DNA from: Pampus argenteus
Taxonomy: Eukaryota > Chordata > Actinopteri > Scombriformes > Stromateidae
Direction: 5' to 3'
Assembly (NCBI GenBank): GCA_036937835.1
Contig: CM072881.1
Location: 4,407,001-4,471,000 of the forward strand
DNA: 64,000 nucleotides
Under the pieces are notes generated by a model. The model was not told the origin of the DNA and ran no database searches. It worked only from the letters and a program-made list of their open reading frames with translations. Made by a program: the position numbers and the translations under genes. Each line of letters opens with the position of its first letter. Within the stretch, counting starts at the first letter, position 1. Positions 11,432 to 22,880 of this stretch are shown piece after piece.

Positions 11432-11640
11432 AACGGCGGACCGGAGAAGTGATTTAATCCCTCGCCTTGTATGACACCGGATTCTGGCGAGTTCTCCTCC
11501 TCAAATCCTCATAATCCGGTTATTCCCGTTAATATTATCCGCGGCTAATTATCGCGGTGCGTCTGGCTCCGACTGCGCGCTCTCACATCTGCACATCTGC
11601 TCCTCCAGCAGCGGACTCTCTCATTTTGTAGGCTGCCCTC
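11432..11640 (-). promoter_or_regulatory. Probable 5' UTR and core promoter region of the GSG1-family gene
   Basis: This stretch directly upstream of the ATG is richer in G+C and CpG than its surroundings (for example the CGCGG and GCGCGC groups near 11541-11580) and ends against a CA microsatellite at 11655. No clear TATA box is placed where it would fix a start site. The transcription start cannot be determined from sequence alone. Confidence 0.4.
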
Positions 11641-11654
11641 ATACACCCCCCACC

Positions 11655-11730
11655 CCACACACACACACACACCTCACACATAGACACTCACACACATACA
11701 CACGCACACACACACGCGCACACGCACACC
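11655..11730. repeat. CA-rich microsatellite cluster
   Basis: Interrupted CA repeats with CG and TA variants, immediately upstream of the probable promoter. Confidence 0.9.
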
Positions 11731-13385
11731 TCTTCTCAGCCTCATGTCTCAGCCTCATAATGGAATATCTCCCTCTAAAAATGATCACCTGTATAACAAA
11801 CCATTTTATATCATTAATTAAAATGTTGTTTTTTTCTTCTTCTTCTGTAAATTCACTTGTTTCTTATGCGGCTGGACACAAAGCGGAATGATGCATCTTA
11901 CCTGCGTGTGACCTGAAGCAGGTAAGCAGGACAACAGGTGGAATCCTGCTGGCAAAGCAGCAGTTTAACAGTCACAACATATGAAATGACTCAATTAGAG
12001 AGCATGTTAAAGTGCCTGTAAAAAGACACTCAAGCAGTTCAGTACATCGGTCATATCAGGTTGGGGTATTAAAAGGAGACATTATTTTAGAAAAAAAAAA
12101 AGGTTAAAATCTGAAGTAGCAGAGGCTGATTTCTCCACACATTTTAAGATCCGAAACACTTGTTCCTACATTTCCCATAATGCAACAAATGGTCTGTTCG
12201 CCTGGTCGATATCACATCTTTCATCTTTCAACATCTTTCGTAACACAGACTTGCTGTCATATATTTTTCTCAGTTCAAACTGAGACTGCGACGCCATCAC
12301 TGATGTGATACAGCAGTCATCCTTATGGAAACCTTTATGTGTATCTAAATAAAATACAGATGAAGCATAATGTAACTGATACACCTAAACCATCACTGGT
12401 GCAAGACTTTAAAGGCACTGCGTTATTTCTACAGCGCTGTACAGTGTGTTCAAATGTATTTAAATAGTTTAATTACACAGAAATGATAATAGAAGGTAAT
12501 GTGCAGGAAAGGAGAAAGTGCTTAAAACGACTCAAGTAATATTAAACAGTACTCACAATGTCGAAGAGGTATATACTGTAGGTTATGGCATTAAAAAATA
12601 AACAATAATACCCATATCATATTGAAAACTGACCTCTACTGGTGATACGTTTGATAAATGAAAGATTTGGTTGAGTGAGAGTGATCAACTCTATCAAATA
12701 TTTGCAAAATATCATCAATTTATGTTATTATTCGGTAAATAAAATTGTGCTTAATCATGTAATGTTTAGGTAATGGATTAAATGGGGGGGGGGGGGGGCA
12801 AAGGGGCCAACAGCTTGATTTTGCCCCAGGGATTCCTGGGAGGTTAATCCGGCCCTGCTTGGAGCTCCAAAGGTGCATGATGTGACTTATTTTAGGATGT
12901 CTAAGTATGAGAAAAGAACTTCCTGAATAATAATAATAATAATTAAAAATCTTTCTATTGTTTTTTTTTTTTTAACCCCTAAACATAAACAGAGGAGCAG
13001 CTGCAAAATATAAAAAATAATCCTGCATAAATACATGAATAATTTTTTTGGACCAGAAAATCAGTGACCTCTAGCAGATCCCTCCTTGAAAGGGACGAAA
13101 AAAATAACTGCTGACAGCTAATGTTTATCATGTCGCACACCGACAGATACCACCAGCACGTAATTGCCACCGGAGGAATAGATCTGCTAGAGTTGTATCA
13201 GTGTCGGCAGCACGGCTTTAAATCAGGAAAAGAGACACTGAGAAATCTATGAAGGTGTAAACTGTTTGGAGCTGTGAAACCCAGCTGTCTGTCCGCACTC
13301 ACTAATAACTCTGTCTCTGGATGTTCAGCACAACATGGTGTCAGTAATTTCACATGATTCACATGAAAAGCAGTGAGAGAAATTA

Positions 13386-13416
13386 TGTGTGTGTGTGTGT
13401 GTGTGCATGTGTGTGT
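13386..13416. repeat. (TG)n microsatellite
   Basis: TG array with one CA interruption; first of four dinucleotide arrays within 550 bp. Confidence 0.95.
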
Positions 13417-13547
13417 GGAGAAGTGACATGGGTAATGTGCATCAGAAGGAGGCTGTCGAGGAACTGCAAGCGTTTGTCCCGTGAGATTAAAAGTCATCAT
13501 TCTTTCCTCCTTGCCCTCCCCCTTCTTCTGACCTACACTACCCCATT

Positions 13548-13605
13548 ACACACATACACACACACACACGCACACACACACATACACAGACACACACACA
13601 CACAC
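13548..13605. repeat. (CA)n imperfect microsatellite
   Basis: CA repeats interrupted by CATA, CG and CAGA units. Confidence 0.93.
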
Positions 13606-13771
13606 GCCCAGCAGTTTCATGCTGCTGTACCCACAGAACTGATACAATGCAGTCATTCAATTTTCAACCTCCTTCACACGCTTCCCAGCGTCCAACTGTA
13701 ATCATCATAATTAATATCAGTAATGTATGCACCGCCTCTGCTTCCCATCACACCCAACATATCCTCGCTGT

Positions 13772-13773
<2 letters not shown>

Positions 13774-13806
<33 letters not shown>

Positions 13807-13826
13807 TGTGTCTGTGTTTGTGTGCA
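13774..13826. repeat. (GT)n microsatellite
   Basis: GT array of about 30 bp followed by GTTT/GTCT variants. Confidence 0.95.
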
Positions 13827-13893
13827 TGTCACTCCCATGGGGCACAAGAGATAGATCAATAGTGGGTTGCAGTGTCCACAGTGCATGCTTCTG

Positions 13894-13921
13894 ACACACA
13901 CACACACACACACACACACAC
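13894..13921. repeat. (AC)n microsatellite
   Basis: About 14 AC units, opposite strand sense to the GT array about 100 bp to the left. Confidence 0.95.
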
Positions 13922-14711
13922 TGTTTGATCCAACATCCCCGGGCATGTTATTCTGATTTGAGACGGGCTCTCTGTCACCTTCAGGGGGGGTGAGTCACTT
14001 TGACTGGAATATCTCGCTGAGGGCCACCGCTGCTGCTCTACTCATCTCCTGCCCCAAAGCCAGGAGAAGAAAAATTCCAAGGACGAGCGGTGTGATATAT
14101 TCTCATCACGTGATGCCCTCGTGAGGGCCTGATAAAAGATCTCAGGTGTTTTTATGAATATGTGGAGGATGAGCGATAGATAAATCCCGGCGCGTCGGTT
14201 TGCGTAGTCAGCTCAGGTGATGGACCGTTGCAGTAAAAGGTGCTGCTCCTGTGTGAGGTCAAAGCAGCTCAGTGTCTCCTCATTTGTACACATTTAAATT
14301 TGTATGTATCAACGGTAGGTCGACAGTTTTATTTCTAAGCGACGCCACCCTGATTTACATGAAACACATTTACACTCGAAGCTGTGTCACATTGCCAGGG
14401 CTGGATCCTCTGGAGTCCACGTTTTACATTGTAAATCATAATGTTGCATTTTAATCTTAAGTACACGGCTGCTGACCAATCAAACGTCTTCTTTACACAC
14501 TTTAGATCATGAGTGACGTGTCTGAATCATTTATAACAATGAGACAACAGTGCTTCAATGAAGCCAAACAGGGAAAACACAAAGTAACCTGCATGGAACA
14601 CTATGAGAAAAACAGCAACCTTTAACAATTTTCACATTTTGACATCAGAACATTGTTAAATAGTTTGAGGAAGTCTTATGACAACAGTTTAGTGAACAAT
14701 GAACACTAAAA

Positions 14712-14890
14712 GAGGTTTTCCTCGCTGTAATCATTCCTCCTGTCATTTTGTGCAAAAATACATTTAAATGTAGATATGAAGCTTCTATGAGGCTTCATCA
14801 GTGTGAGTTTAGTCATATAAGTGGATATCTGACACATTTACAGCCCGTATAGCATCAGATTCCCTCTTTGTGTTTCCCTGTTGAGCTGTG
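14712..14890 (+). repeat. Dispersed repeat, shared with 51471-51612
   Basis: The segments GAGGTTTTCCTC, GTGAGTTTAGTCATAT, GTGGATATCTGACAC and ATTCCCTCTTTGTGTTT recur in the same order at 51471-51612. This points to two diverged copies of one interspersed family that I also associate with fish genomes. No terminal repeats could be defined. Confidence 0.5.
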
Positions 14891-16753
14891 GTGGAAGTAC
14901 AGGAACAAAAAGAGGGACTTTATTATGAAAAGATCTTCTGATGGAATGATTATGGCAAGAAAAAAACAAAACTATTTTAGTGTTCTTTTAGTTTTCAGAC
15001 AGACAGCATCTTAACCACATTAATCCCAGTAGAATCAAAAGCTACGATGGTTACCGCTACTGTGCTAGTTACACTTACTTGATTATGGCAAAAAAAAAAA
15101 AAAAAAGTTTCGATGTGCATTTGGACACCTGACGGTGGTTTGAAGTCAGGCTTGAAAAAGTGCGAACTTGTCCTTTAAATGTGTAAAAGGAAACAATAAT
15201 TTACCTGCCTGACTTTGTTCCTGTGCAGTGCTCATATCTTACAGTATGTCCCATAAATCATAACCTGCATGCAGGTCCGTTGTTTAATGGAGCATTCAGT
15301 GATATTCCTCAACTCATTAAGGAGGAGAAAAAGCACACGTGACGTGTTAAATTTGTGTCCAGGTGGTCATCAGTTACACGTGTGTATTACATTACTACTG
15401 GCTTGATACTACAAAGTAGATTCATAGAACAGCCAGGACAGCATGGAAACGATGGAAGCAGGTAGATGCGTGTTGTGTTGTTACTGATAAAAAGAAGTTA
15501 TACAGATATATTTAACAACACGCTGTGCACTATTAATAAATAAATAAAAGATGCATTTTCAATTAGAGGTGAAAGATGAAACGACGGAAAGTTAATCAGC
15601 AGCTATTCCGATAACCCAATACTTGTTTTAATGAATTTGTAAAACAAAAAGGCCAAAAATAAAATCTTTATGTAATAATCTGAGCATTTTTGGGTTTTGG
15701 ACTGACTGACATTTTATGAGTTAATGATGAGTTGCTGCTTTGGTTTCTGGTCCCAGCGCTATGGCAACCAGACATCATACATACCATACGCACCAGTTTG
15801 GACGCCATTGTTTGTTAAAAATTCTTGTTTCGTTGAAGTCGTTCCCCGCCACCTCCCTTCAGTGACATCACGCAGGATGTGAACGATGATCGCTCTCTGG
15901 ATTTCAGTTCGGAAACAAGGCTGCAAGTCTGACGTACGGCACCCGCGCTCTCTATGCGGTAGAACAACAGGAAATTAGAGTAGAGGTTAGAGGAAAAACT
16001 TTAAAACTTTTAGGTCTGATCAGGTCCTCTCCTTCACAGGCTCTGCCCCTCAGAAGACGAATAATGTAAATCATTTTATAACGAGAACAGTTGCATTTTA
16101 TTCTTGATTGATTGCAATTTTACAGACCAATTTTATTATTATGTGCCCGAGTGTCTAATTTTAAACACACGTCATAATTGAATGGGACAGAAGATAATAA
16201 CAGTGAAAGTAATAATGTTTTATAGTTGGGGGTGGGGGTGTGTGTGGGGGTTATGGCATTATTCCCCTTCAATTACCTAACACACTTGTTTGAATAAAGA
16301 TGTACAGTTTATGTGACGATAAAATAAATTTAGGTTCATTTAGCTTATTGAATTTTATATTTCATTATTGACGTATTTACATGCTGAGAAACCGGATTTC
16401 CACTATACATCTAAAGAAGTGTGTTGTGCTGCTTTCGTTGGGTTAAAACTGCCTGACAGGCCTCGGCAGGCAGTGAAATATGCTTCAGAGCGTGTACCAA
16501 CGCCAACACATTTACAGGTGCGTCACTTGCTTTCTGTCCTCCTTTCCCTCTCTGTCTCGGCTGATTCATGTCTCTGCTGAATGAGTCTGAGCTGTAACTG
16601 ACACACACACTGTGACAGATGCTGGCAGCCGACTCATTCCCCTCACTCCTCAAACGCGTTCATTTACATAATTACTCTCTCGCCACCAAGAGCGACCGTG
16701 CACTCACATGTTAAATACGCGTACACGCCAGCGCATGAACACAACTCAATAAA

Positions 16754-16754
<1 letters not shown>

Positions 16755-16817
<63 letters not shown>
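16755..16817. repeat. (TA)n microsatellite
   Basis: About 31 perfect TA units. Confidence 0.97.
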
Positions 16818-16819
<2 letters not shown>

Positions 16820-17787
16820 AATGCTTTTACTGTCATGTGGTTTGTACTAAAGCAGATGTAATGTTTGAAAGTACTCATTGTACCTGCGGTGGTTTTCTAG
16901 GTCACTGTATCCACTGCTGTGATGGGTTTCAGCTTTTAGCATTCTGTTGAACCATGCTGCTGCGTCACAGGAAGTCCGCCCTACCACCTCATCATGGCGG
17001 CATGCGTGACTATCTGTAACCTAAAGCATGTGCTGCGTTTCTGTGGGCAGTCCACACCAAGAGAAGTGAGTTCAGTTGGTGAACTGTTAGCTGGTGGAAT
17101 AACTTATTCTTATATTAAAGAAAAAGAAATGCAAAGTTTACGTTTAAAATTTTCGATATCCGAATTACGCACCAAAAGCAACACGTAGGCTGCATGTGAC
17201 CTCCAGTGTCCTGCATGATGGTCGTGTTTACACACTTGTCCACCACCCTCACCTTCCTAAATTGTCACTGAACATTGTGCAATTGTCCAATAACTTATAA
17301 TTTATGTATTTGACTGGTAGAATATTTTGATGGCAGTCCAGAGTGAAACCAACTGTGATGAAGTCCCTTTTTATGGCATCTGAATTAATTTATATAATAA
17401 AAAAAAAAAAAAAAAAAGACAGGAATTTAAAGCCCCTGTGTGTAGGAATTGAAACTGAGACTTTGGTGGAATAAATCCCTGCTTTAGATCCATAAATGAA
17501 CTGAAGAAAAGTAACACAGTACAGGAATGTCTGATTCTTTCAAAGCACAAACGCATGCCGTCAGAGTATTATGAAAAATGCTAAAGTCGTAGGAAAATGC
17601 TGCACATAAGGCCGTAAAAATCATCACCTCCTTTGTTCCACTTGATTTTTCCTGGGAGAGTTATGTGGCACTAAGAGCCATATGCTGCATTCCATGCATG
17701 GACTGCATTTTATAAGGGATGAAATGCATTACAGTATGAGCACAAAAGGCATGGTTGTTTGCATTAGTGTCAGGTCTTAATGCCATG

Positions 17788-17789
<2 letters not shown>

Positions 17790-17823
<34 letters not shown>
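17790..17823. repeat. (AT)n microsatellite
   Basis: About 16 AT units. Confidence 0.96.
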
Positions 17824-17825
<2 letters not shown>

Positions 17826-18172
17826 CCAACACAAAATAGAGAGAAGGAAAAAAAAAGTGAAAATAAATACATTTACAAAGTCATTAGCATATCAATTTCT
17901 AACACACAACACTTGACATTAACATTTTGTAATATTTAGCCAGCTCACATTCAATTTAAATGCCACACAGTTAGTGACATAAAAGGACATATCATGGCAA
18001 AATATTCCATTATTGTTCCATCACTGTTGTCTGATTTTTGTTTTAATTTGCTTTCTTCTTTCAAAAAAACAAAAAACCAACCAGACAGTAGATTTCACGT
18101 GTTTCTACTGAGAAACTCATCTGCTGCCTCAATTAGCTTGTTTGTGGACATAATATGAGCCTACTGCTCTGT

Positions 18173-18175
<3 letters not shown>

Positions 18176-18225
<50 letters not shown>

Positions 18226-18227
18226 CA
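18176..18227. repeat. (CA)n microsatellite
   Basis: About 25 CA units with one CG step. Confidence 0.96.
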
Positions 18228-18494
18228 GCAGCCCTCTGCTCACATCCAGCTCTCTACCATGCGACTCGTGGGTTGACCGCCGCCGCTGAGGCCTTCCTCC
18301 AATCATCGCTTCCCTCCAGACCCTCGTTTCCCAGCGCTGATGATGTCTGCTCACTCTGGATGATTATGAGCGCCTGTAATGACTCACAGCTTTAATGCGT
18401 CTCATTTGGTGAAATGGACAATCGCTTTTCAAGGTTGAGGAAGTGCATTTTTTAGCGAAAGGCTTGTTTGTGAGTGTATGGGGTATGACCCACA

Positions 18495-18530
18495 GTGTGT
18501 GTGTGTGTGTGTGTGTGTGTATGCGTGTGT
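18495..18530. repeat. (GT)n microsatellite
   Basis: About 14 GT units with a terminal ATGC variant; inverted relative to the CA array at 18176. Confidence 0.95.
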
Positions 18531-20301
18531 TCTCATGCTCCATAAATGTCAACACGGATGTTGGAGTTGTAACGTGGAGCGTCCCCTGGCTCCGTGTCAG
18601 TCATTCACTCTGTCATTGCTGAATGTCAGACCTGCTCTTCCTAATAAACTAATCTCACCAGAGGTAGAAACTCATCCTCCCTTAAATGTGATTTACGGCT
18701 GACAATAACGTCCAAAGTGCATCACTGACTCGTTACCTCGCCGGCTAATGGACACGCTTGCTGCCGTTCTTCCTCCCAGCCAGTTTGTGGGAGTCATTAC
18801 TTCTTTTTGCCTCAGCTCAGACTCTTAGTTCAGCACAAATCATTAATCAATCCTAAACACGCTGCATTCACCGCTCCGGTAGGCTGTCAGACGGCTGGGG
18901 AACAGGCGAAGAAAGCAGCACCCATTTGATGAGTTTATTGGCTTTAGAAATCACACTTATAATTGTTACTTTGGGACAAACTAATATCCAGAAGACATCA
19001 TTTTACATATTTACAGGGATAAAACAACAGAAAGTGTATTTTGTGTGGGGTTTCTATTCACATAAACCAGCAGATCATCAGTATACACAGCAGTATAGAC
19101 AAAAAGCATCTTTTATAGCCTACCTAGCCTAAAATACACTATATGGTATTTACGAGTGGCCCAAGCTGATCTCATTGTGGGCTGATGAGTGTGATGGAGT
19201 CAGTGGTGTTTTCTTTTAGCCATTGTTGTCGCATTAACACTGCATTGCTTGAAAAGCAGCTAGTTAGTTTAGCGAGTTGGCTGCATGTCAGGTTTCAACA
19301 GTTCCGTTTTAATCGTCACACAGTTAATTGTTACAAAATGTATTTTTGATTAAAGTGGACCAGTGCCTAGACAAAAGTAATTTCTCTCCTAGAAATCATA
19401 TTAATATTCTACTCATGACTGTAATTTCTGCATACATTTTTGTGGGTTCTTCTGTGGCTTGAGAAAGCAGCGCCTGTAAAGTGCATTGGGGACGGTGTCA
19501 GTTATATCAATTATTCCCTCAGATTTCCTGAATCACAACTACACCAGGAAGTGATGTCCTCTGCAAACAAACAAACAAACGTGACTGGATTGTTTACTTC
19601 AGTTCCTGGATCAGTGGCATTTTCAGTAACTGTGTATAGACATGCCAGCGTAAATAAAAGCGTTCAGTAACTAACTATACTGGGCTAGTGTTGACTGCAT
19701 CTATATGTCACGTCACCTTCTTCAATGAGTCAGAGAGGTTTGAGGTGTCGTCTGCATATTTTCAGATCTCTGATGTTGTGTATCAACATATAGATAGATA
19801 TACTTATGATATACTATTAATCCCAAAACTGGGAAAATTACACAATATAATAATATACAGGAATATCTGCATTTCTGATTAATTGGTTTCCTTAAAAATG
19901 AGATAAACAATTTCCAAAGAATACAAAACAATTACGTTTTATAAGTTTAATATAAAAGTGTTGTTATCTGTAATAAACTCTGTGTTTATTATCACATCAA
20001 GTATATATTATCATATTAAGTTATTCTGCTTATATACTACAAATTTTCAACAGTAAATATGTTTTGGAGGAAATGTAATGCCAAACATCTTTTGGAAATA
20101 ATAATTATATTGATAACGTTCACTGACAAAATTGAATTTGTTTTCCTACAATATCCGTTTGTAGTGACTAAAGTTTGCTTATGCGGTTATGTTTAGGCAC
20201 TCAGTACTCTGTTAAGGTTGAGGAAAGATTTGTCATTTAGACACTTTAGTGTATTTACTGTAAAAACATTTAACCAAAACTAACCCGTTCTGTTGCTTTA
20301 A

Positions 20302-20302
<1 letters not shown>

Positions 20303-20342
<40 letters not shown>
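20303..20342. repeat. (CA)n microsatellite
   Basis: About 19 perfect CA units. Confidence 0.97.
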
Positions 20343-20343
<1 letters not shown>

Positions 20344-21805
20344 TTGTATAGCATGTTTCAACAACAAGGCAATTCCAAATGCTTTACTTAAAAAAGGCAT
20401 CAGGATATCAAGACAGAATGTAAAACCAATAAAGAGGCTGATGGCAGTGAATGGAGGTCTGCTGACAGCAGGGTTGGATGAAGGTAATGGAGGAGTGTGT
20501 CTGGCGTGAGCGGGAGGGAATGAGAGACGGCGTTGCAGCCAGGGAGGCTCGGAAGTTGTTGACAGGCAGGCGAGGGCTGATCCTGAGACACGAGAAAACG
20601 AAGTTAACAGACGAGACGCGAGGAAACGGAATCACTAGGAAACAAAATGACGGCGGCCTTGAGTTGAGTTGAAACAACAACAATCCGGCGGAGGCTGGGT
20701 GACAAACCGGGGAAGGGTGGGGTGGTATGGGGGGTGGGGGGTAGATATACTGAAAACTGATGAGAGGCGGGCGAGCGAACTGAAAGAGGTGATGAGCCGA
20801 CTGCAGACAGGTGTACAGGATACACCCACACCAACACACACATACACACACACACAAAACATTAACACAGAGACAGATAGACAGCAAAGCACAGGGGGAT
20901 CTTCAGGTACTGTAACATTTGCTGTTGTAAAATATTTGTATACAAAGTTATGTCCAGGAGATAGTTTTGTGTCTTCCACGTTGTATTCAACAAGTTCTGA
21001 CTTATATCAGTCCATCCTGAGCCTACCCATGACTCAGCTGATCCTCCTATATGTGTAATATAGATCAAAATCCAGCATCACATCATCTAACGCAGCAAAA
21101 AAGTCTCCTCATTATAATTCAGGAGTCATTACTCTTACTGTGGTTGCTGATTATTAGTATATAAACATATTTTTAAGGAACAAGATTGAAAAGAAACTGA
21201 TATTTTGCCATTAGATTACATATTCCTCATAAACAACAGGTTATAAATAAAAGTGTTGTGTGTGTGTGTTATTCCAGAAACAATCACACAAGTGTCAGGC
21301 GGCTCAGTGGCCTACTTTTCAACAAGCTGATTTTGTGGAGAGAGAAAAAAAAAATAGAAAAAAAAATCTCATCCTCCTTTCACTCTTGTTTTTTTTGTGG
21401 AAGGTTAAAGGGGGTCTCAGGTGGCGGGGCACACTCGCCAATTACACAGCAGATAGAAGTATAACAGGAAAGCCATGATAGTCATAGGAATGGAAGGGGA
21501 AAAAAAACAACACAGCCAGGGTGTTACAGGGTAGCGAGGCTAAAGCCAGATGGAACAGACAGGGATTACACTCTGCTTTCACCAGAACTATACATCCGCA
21601 AAATATAAGCCTACAACTGGAGAGGATATGGACAGGATGTAAATGGCAATCTGCACTCTCAGCAGATGGATTTGTTAAGAGATTGGAACACCTGGTTGGC
21701 TGCTTAATGGAAATGGCAGTCGAGTCATTGTGAGTCAAATGTCAGACAATGTAATAAATGATTGTGTCACAGGCTATTAGTGCGGAGCGGCTTTGGTTGT
21801 TAATT

Positions 21806-21890
21806 TAGATCAAGGGTGCTCTAACTTTTTGACATGACGGACTAATAGAGGGAAAAGACGTGTGCTTCGGGCCAGGAATGCTGGAAACGT
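21806..21890 (+). repeat. Possible dispersed repeat fragment
   Basis: The string AAGGGTGCTCTAACTTTTTG followed by ACATGACGGACTAAT resembles a fish interspersed repeat whose usual form reads 'GGGGTGTCCAAACTTTTTG'. The match is partial and from memory only. Confidence 0.3.
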
Positions 21891-22611
21891 AGAGGGGTTG
21901 GTTCAGGTGCAGCATGTATTCTGTAGTGTTATATGGCTCCTTTCATAGATGATCACGTGACCCTTTTATATGCTTCATCCTTCACAGCTTTAGTCGTCTC
22001 CATGTTACAGATGAGATATTAGCCAATATGGCAGCTATGGAGGGTCAATAAGCTTTTAGTTACGGTTCACTTAGACCTTGGCACCGGCCTAAGACGTATG
22101 ACTACGAAACATGGGGACTTGCTGTATCAATCTTACTGCTGGTTGGTGTTCGGCTAATTCAATTAAACCAAGCCTGCTGCCTTTACCCCCTTTGGGGGAG
22201 TATGAAGTAGATGAAATTAATGAATATGCAAGTGGAATTTTAAATAGTAGTATTTTTGTTTGAAAGCGGACCACTTCATTGTGTGATTGTTTCGAATGGA
22301 AATTCAGTGAGATTCAAATCAGCCTCAAAGGATATTAGGGCACGGCTGATGAATATCTATCTCTATGCAGGTAGGTAACCAATTAATAATGTTTTACTGA
22401 GATTACTATAAGAAAAAAAAAAGAGACATGCATATATTTTTATTGGTATTCCCAATAAATTACACCCCTATTCCAAGAAGTGTTAGACAAAGGGACTCAG
22501 ACGATCACTGTTAAACTGACTAATTGTCCAAGGTAGGTGTCAGAAAAATTATAATGTATTGATATTGAAGTAGAAGATGGAGCTGAAACTGTCCAGTATT
22601 TTTGGCCTGTA

Positions 22612-22880
22612 ACATTAAAGAGATAGTTAGGTATTTTGAGGTTGTATACTTATTCGGTTTCTTGCTGAGAGTGAGATAAAAAGACTGATACCATAGCCTT
22701 ATGGTAAGCTGAAGCAGGGGAAAACAGCTAGTCTGTCTCTGTGCAAGGAAGAAGTACACAACTCCCCTAAGGTGCACTAATTATCAAGTTGTATCATACT
22801 TGGTTAATTTGTAGATAAACTGTTGTCTGTTATTGTAGGAGAAGTTTGTGGCGGAACTATTTCTTGGTGAACAGCCAGGC
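22612..22880 (+). repeat. Dispersed TAGCTTAGCATAAAG-type fish repeat, single copy
   Basis: Landmarks in order: TTAAAGAGATAGTTAGGTAT, TTATTCGGTTTCTTGCTGAG, GACTGATACCATAG, GGGGAAAACAGCTAGTCTG, GTGCACTAATTATC and CGGAACTATTTCTTGGTGAA. This copy extends further 3' than the one at 6282. No inverted partner lies beside it. Confidence 0.7.

Larger units (their letters stand above)
11731..20302. other. Intergenic, repeat-rich, no gene recognised
   Basis: Holds the dinucleotide arrays listed separately, the dispersed repeat at 14712-14890, a G run of about 14 at 12785-12798, several A runs and a short TTTCCCATAATGCAA string (12170-12186) of a kind frequent in fish repeats. The many short open frames are low-complexity translations of CA/GT arrays or lack any family likeness. 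No splice-bounded coding exon was recognised. Confidence 0.5.

Noticed and set aside
13354..13946. Several open frames of 66-115 residues
   Set aside because: They are translations of TG/CA arrays (VCVCVC or THTHTH stretches), not proteins.
16994..17188. 64-residue frame starting at an ATGGCGGC context
   Set aside because: The start context is attractive, but the translation has no family likeness and the downstream splice-like GTGAGT at 17066 leads to no recognisable exon.
20408..20979. Minus-strand frames of up to 159 residues
   Set aside because: Pro/Ser/Cys-rich translation of purine-rich and CA-rich DNA; no domain and no splice-site context.
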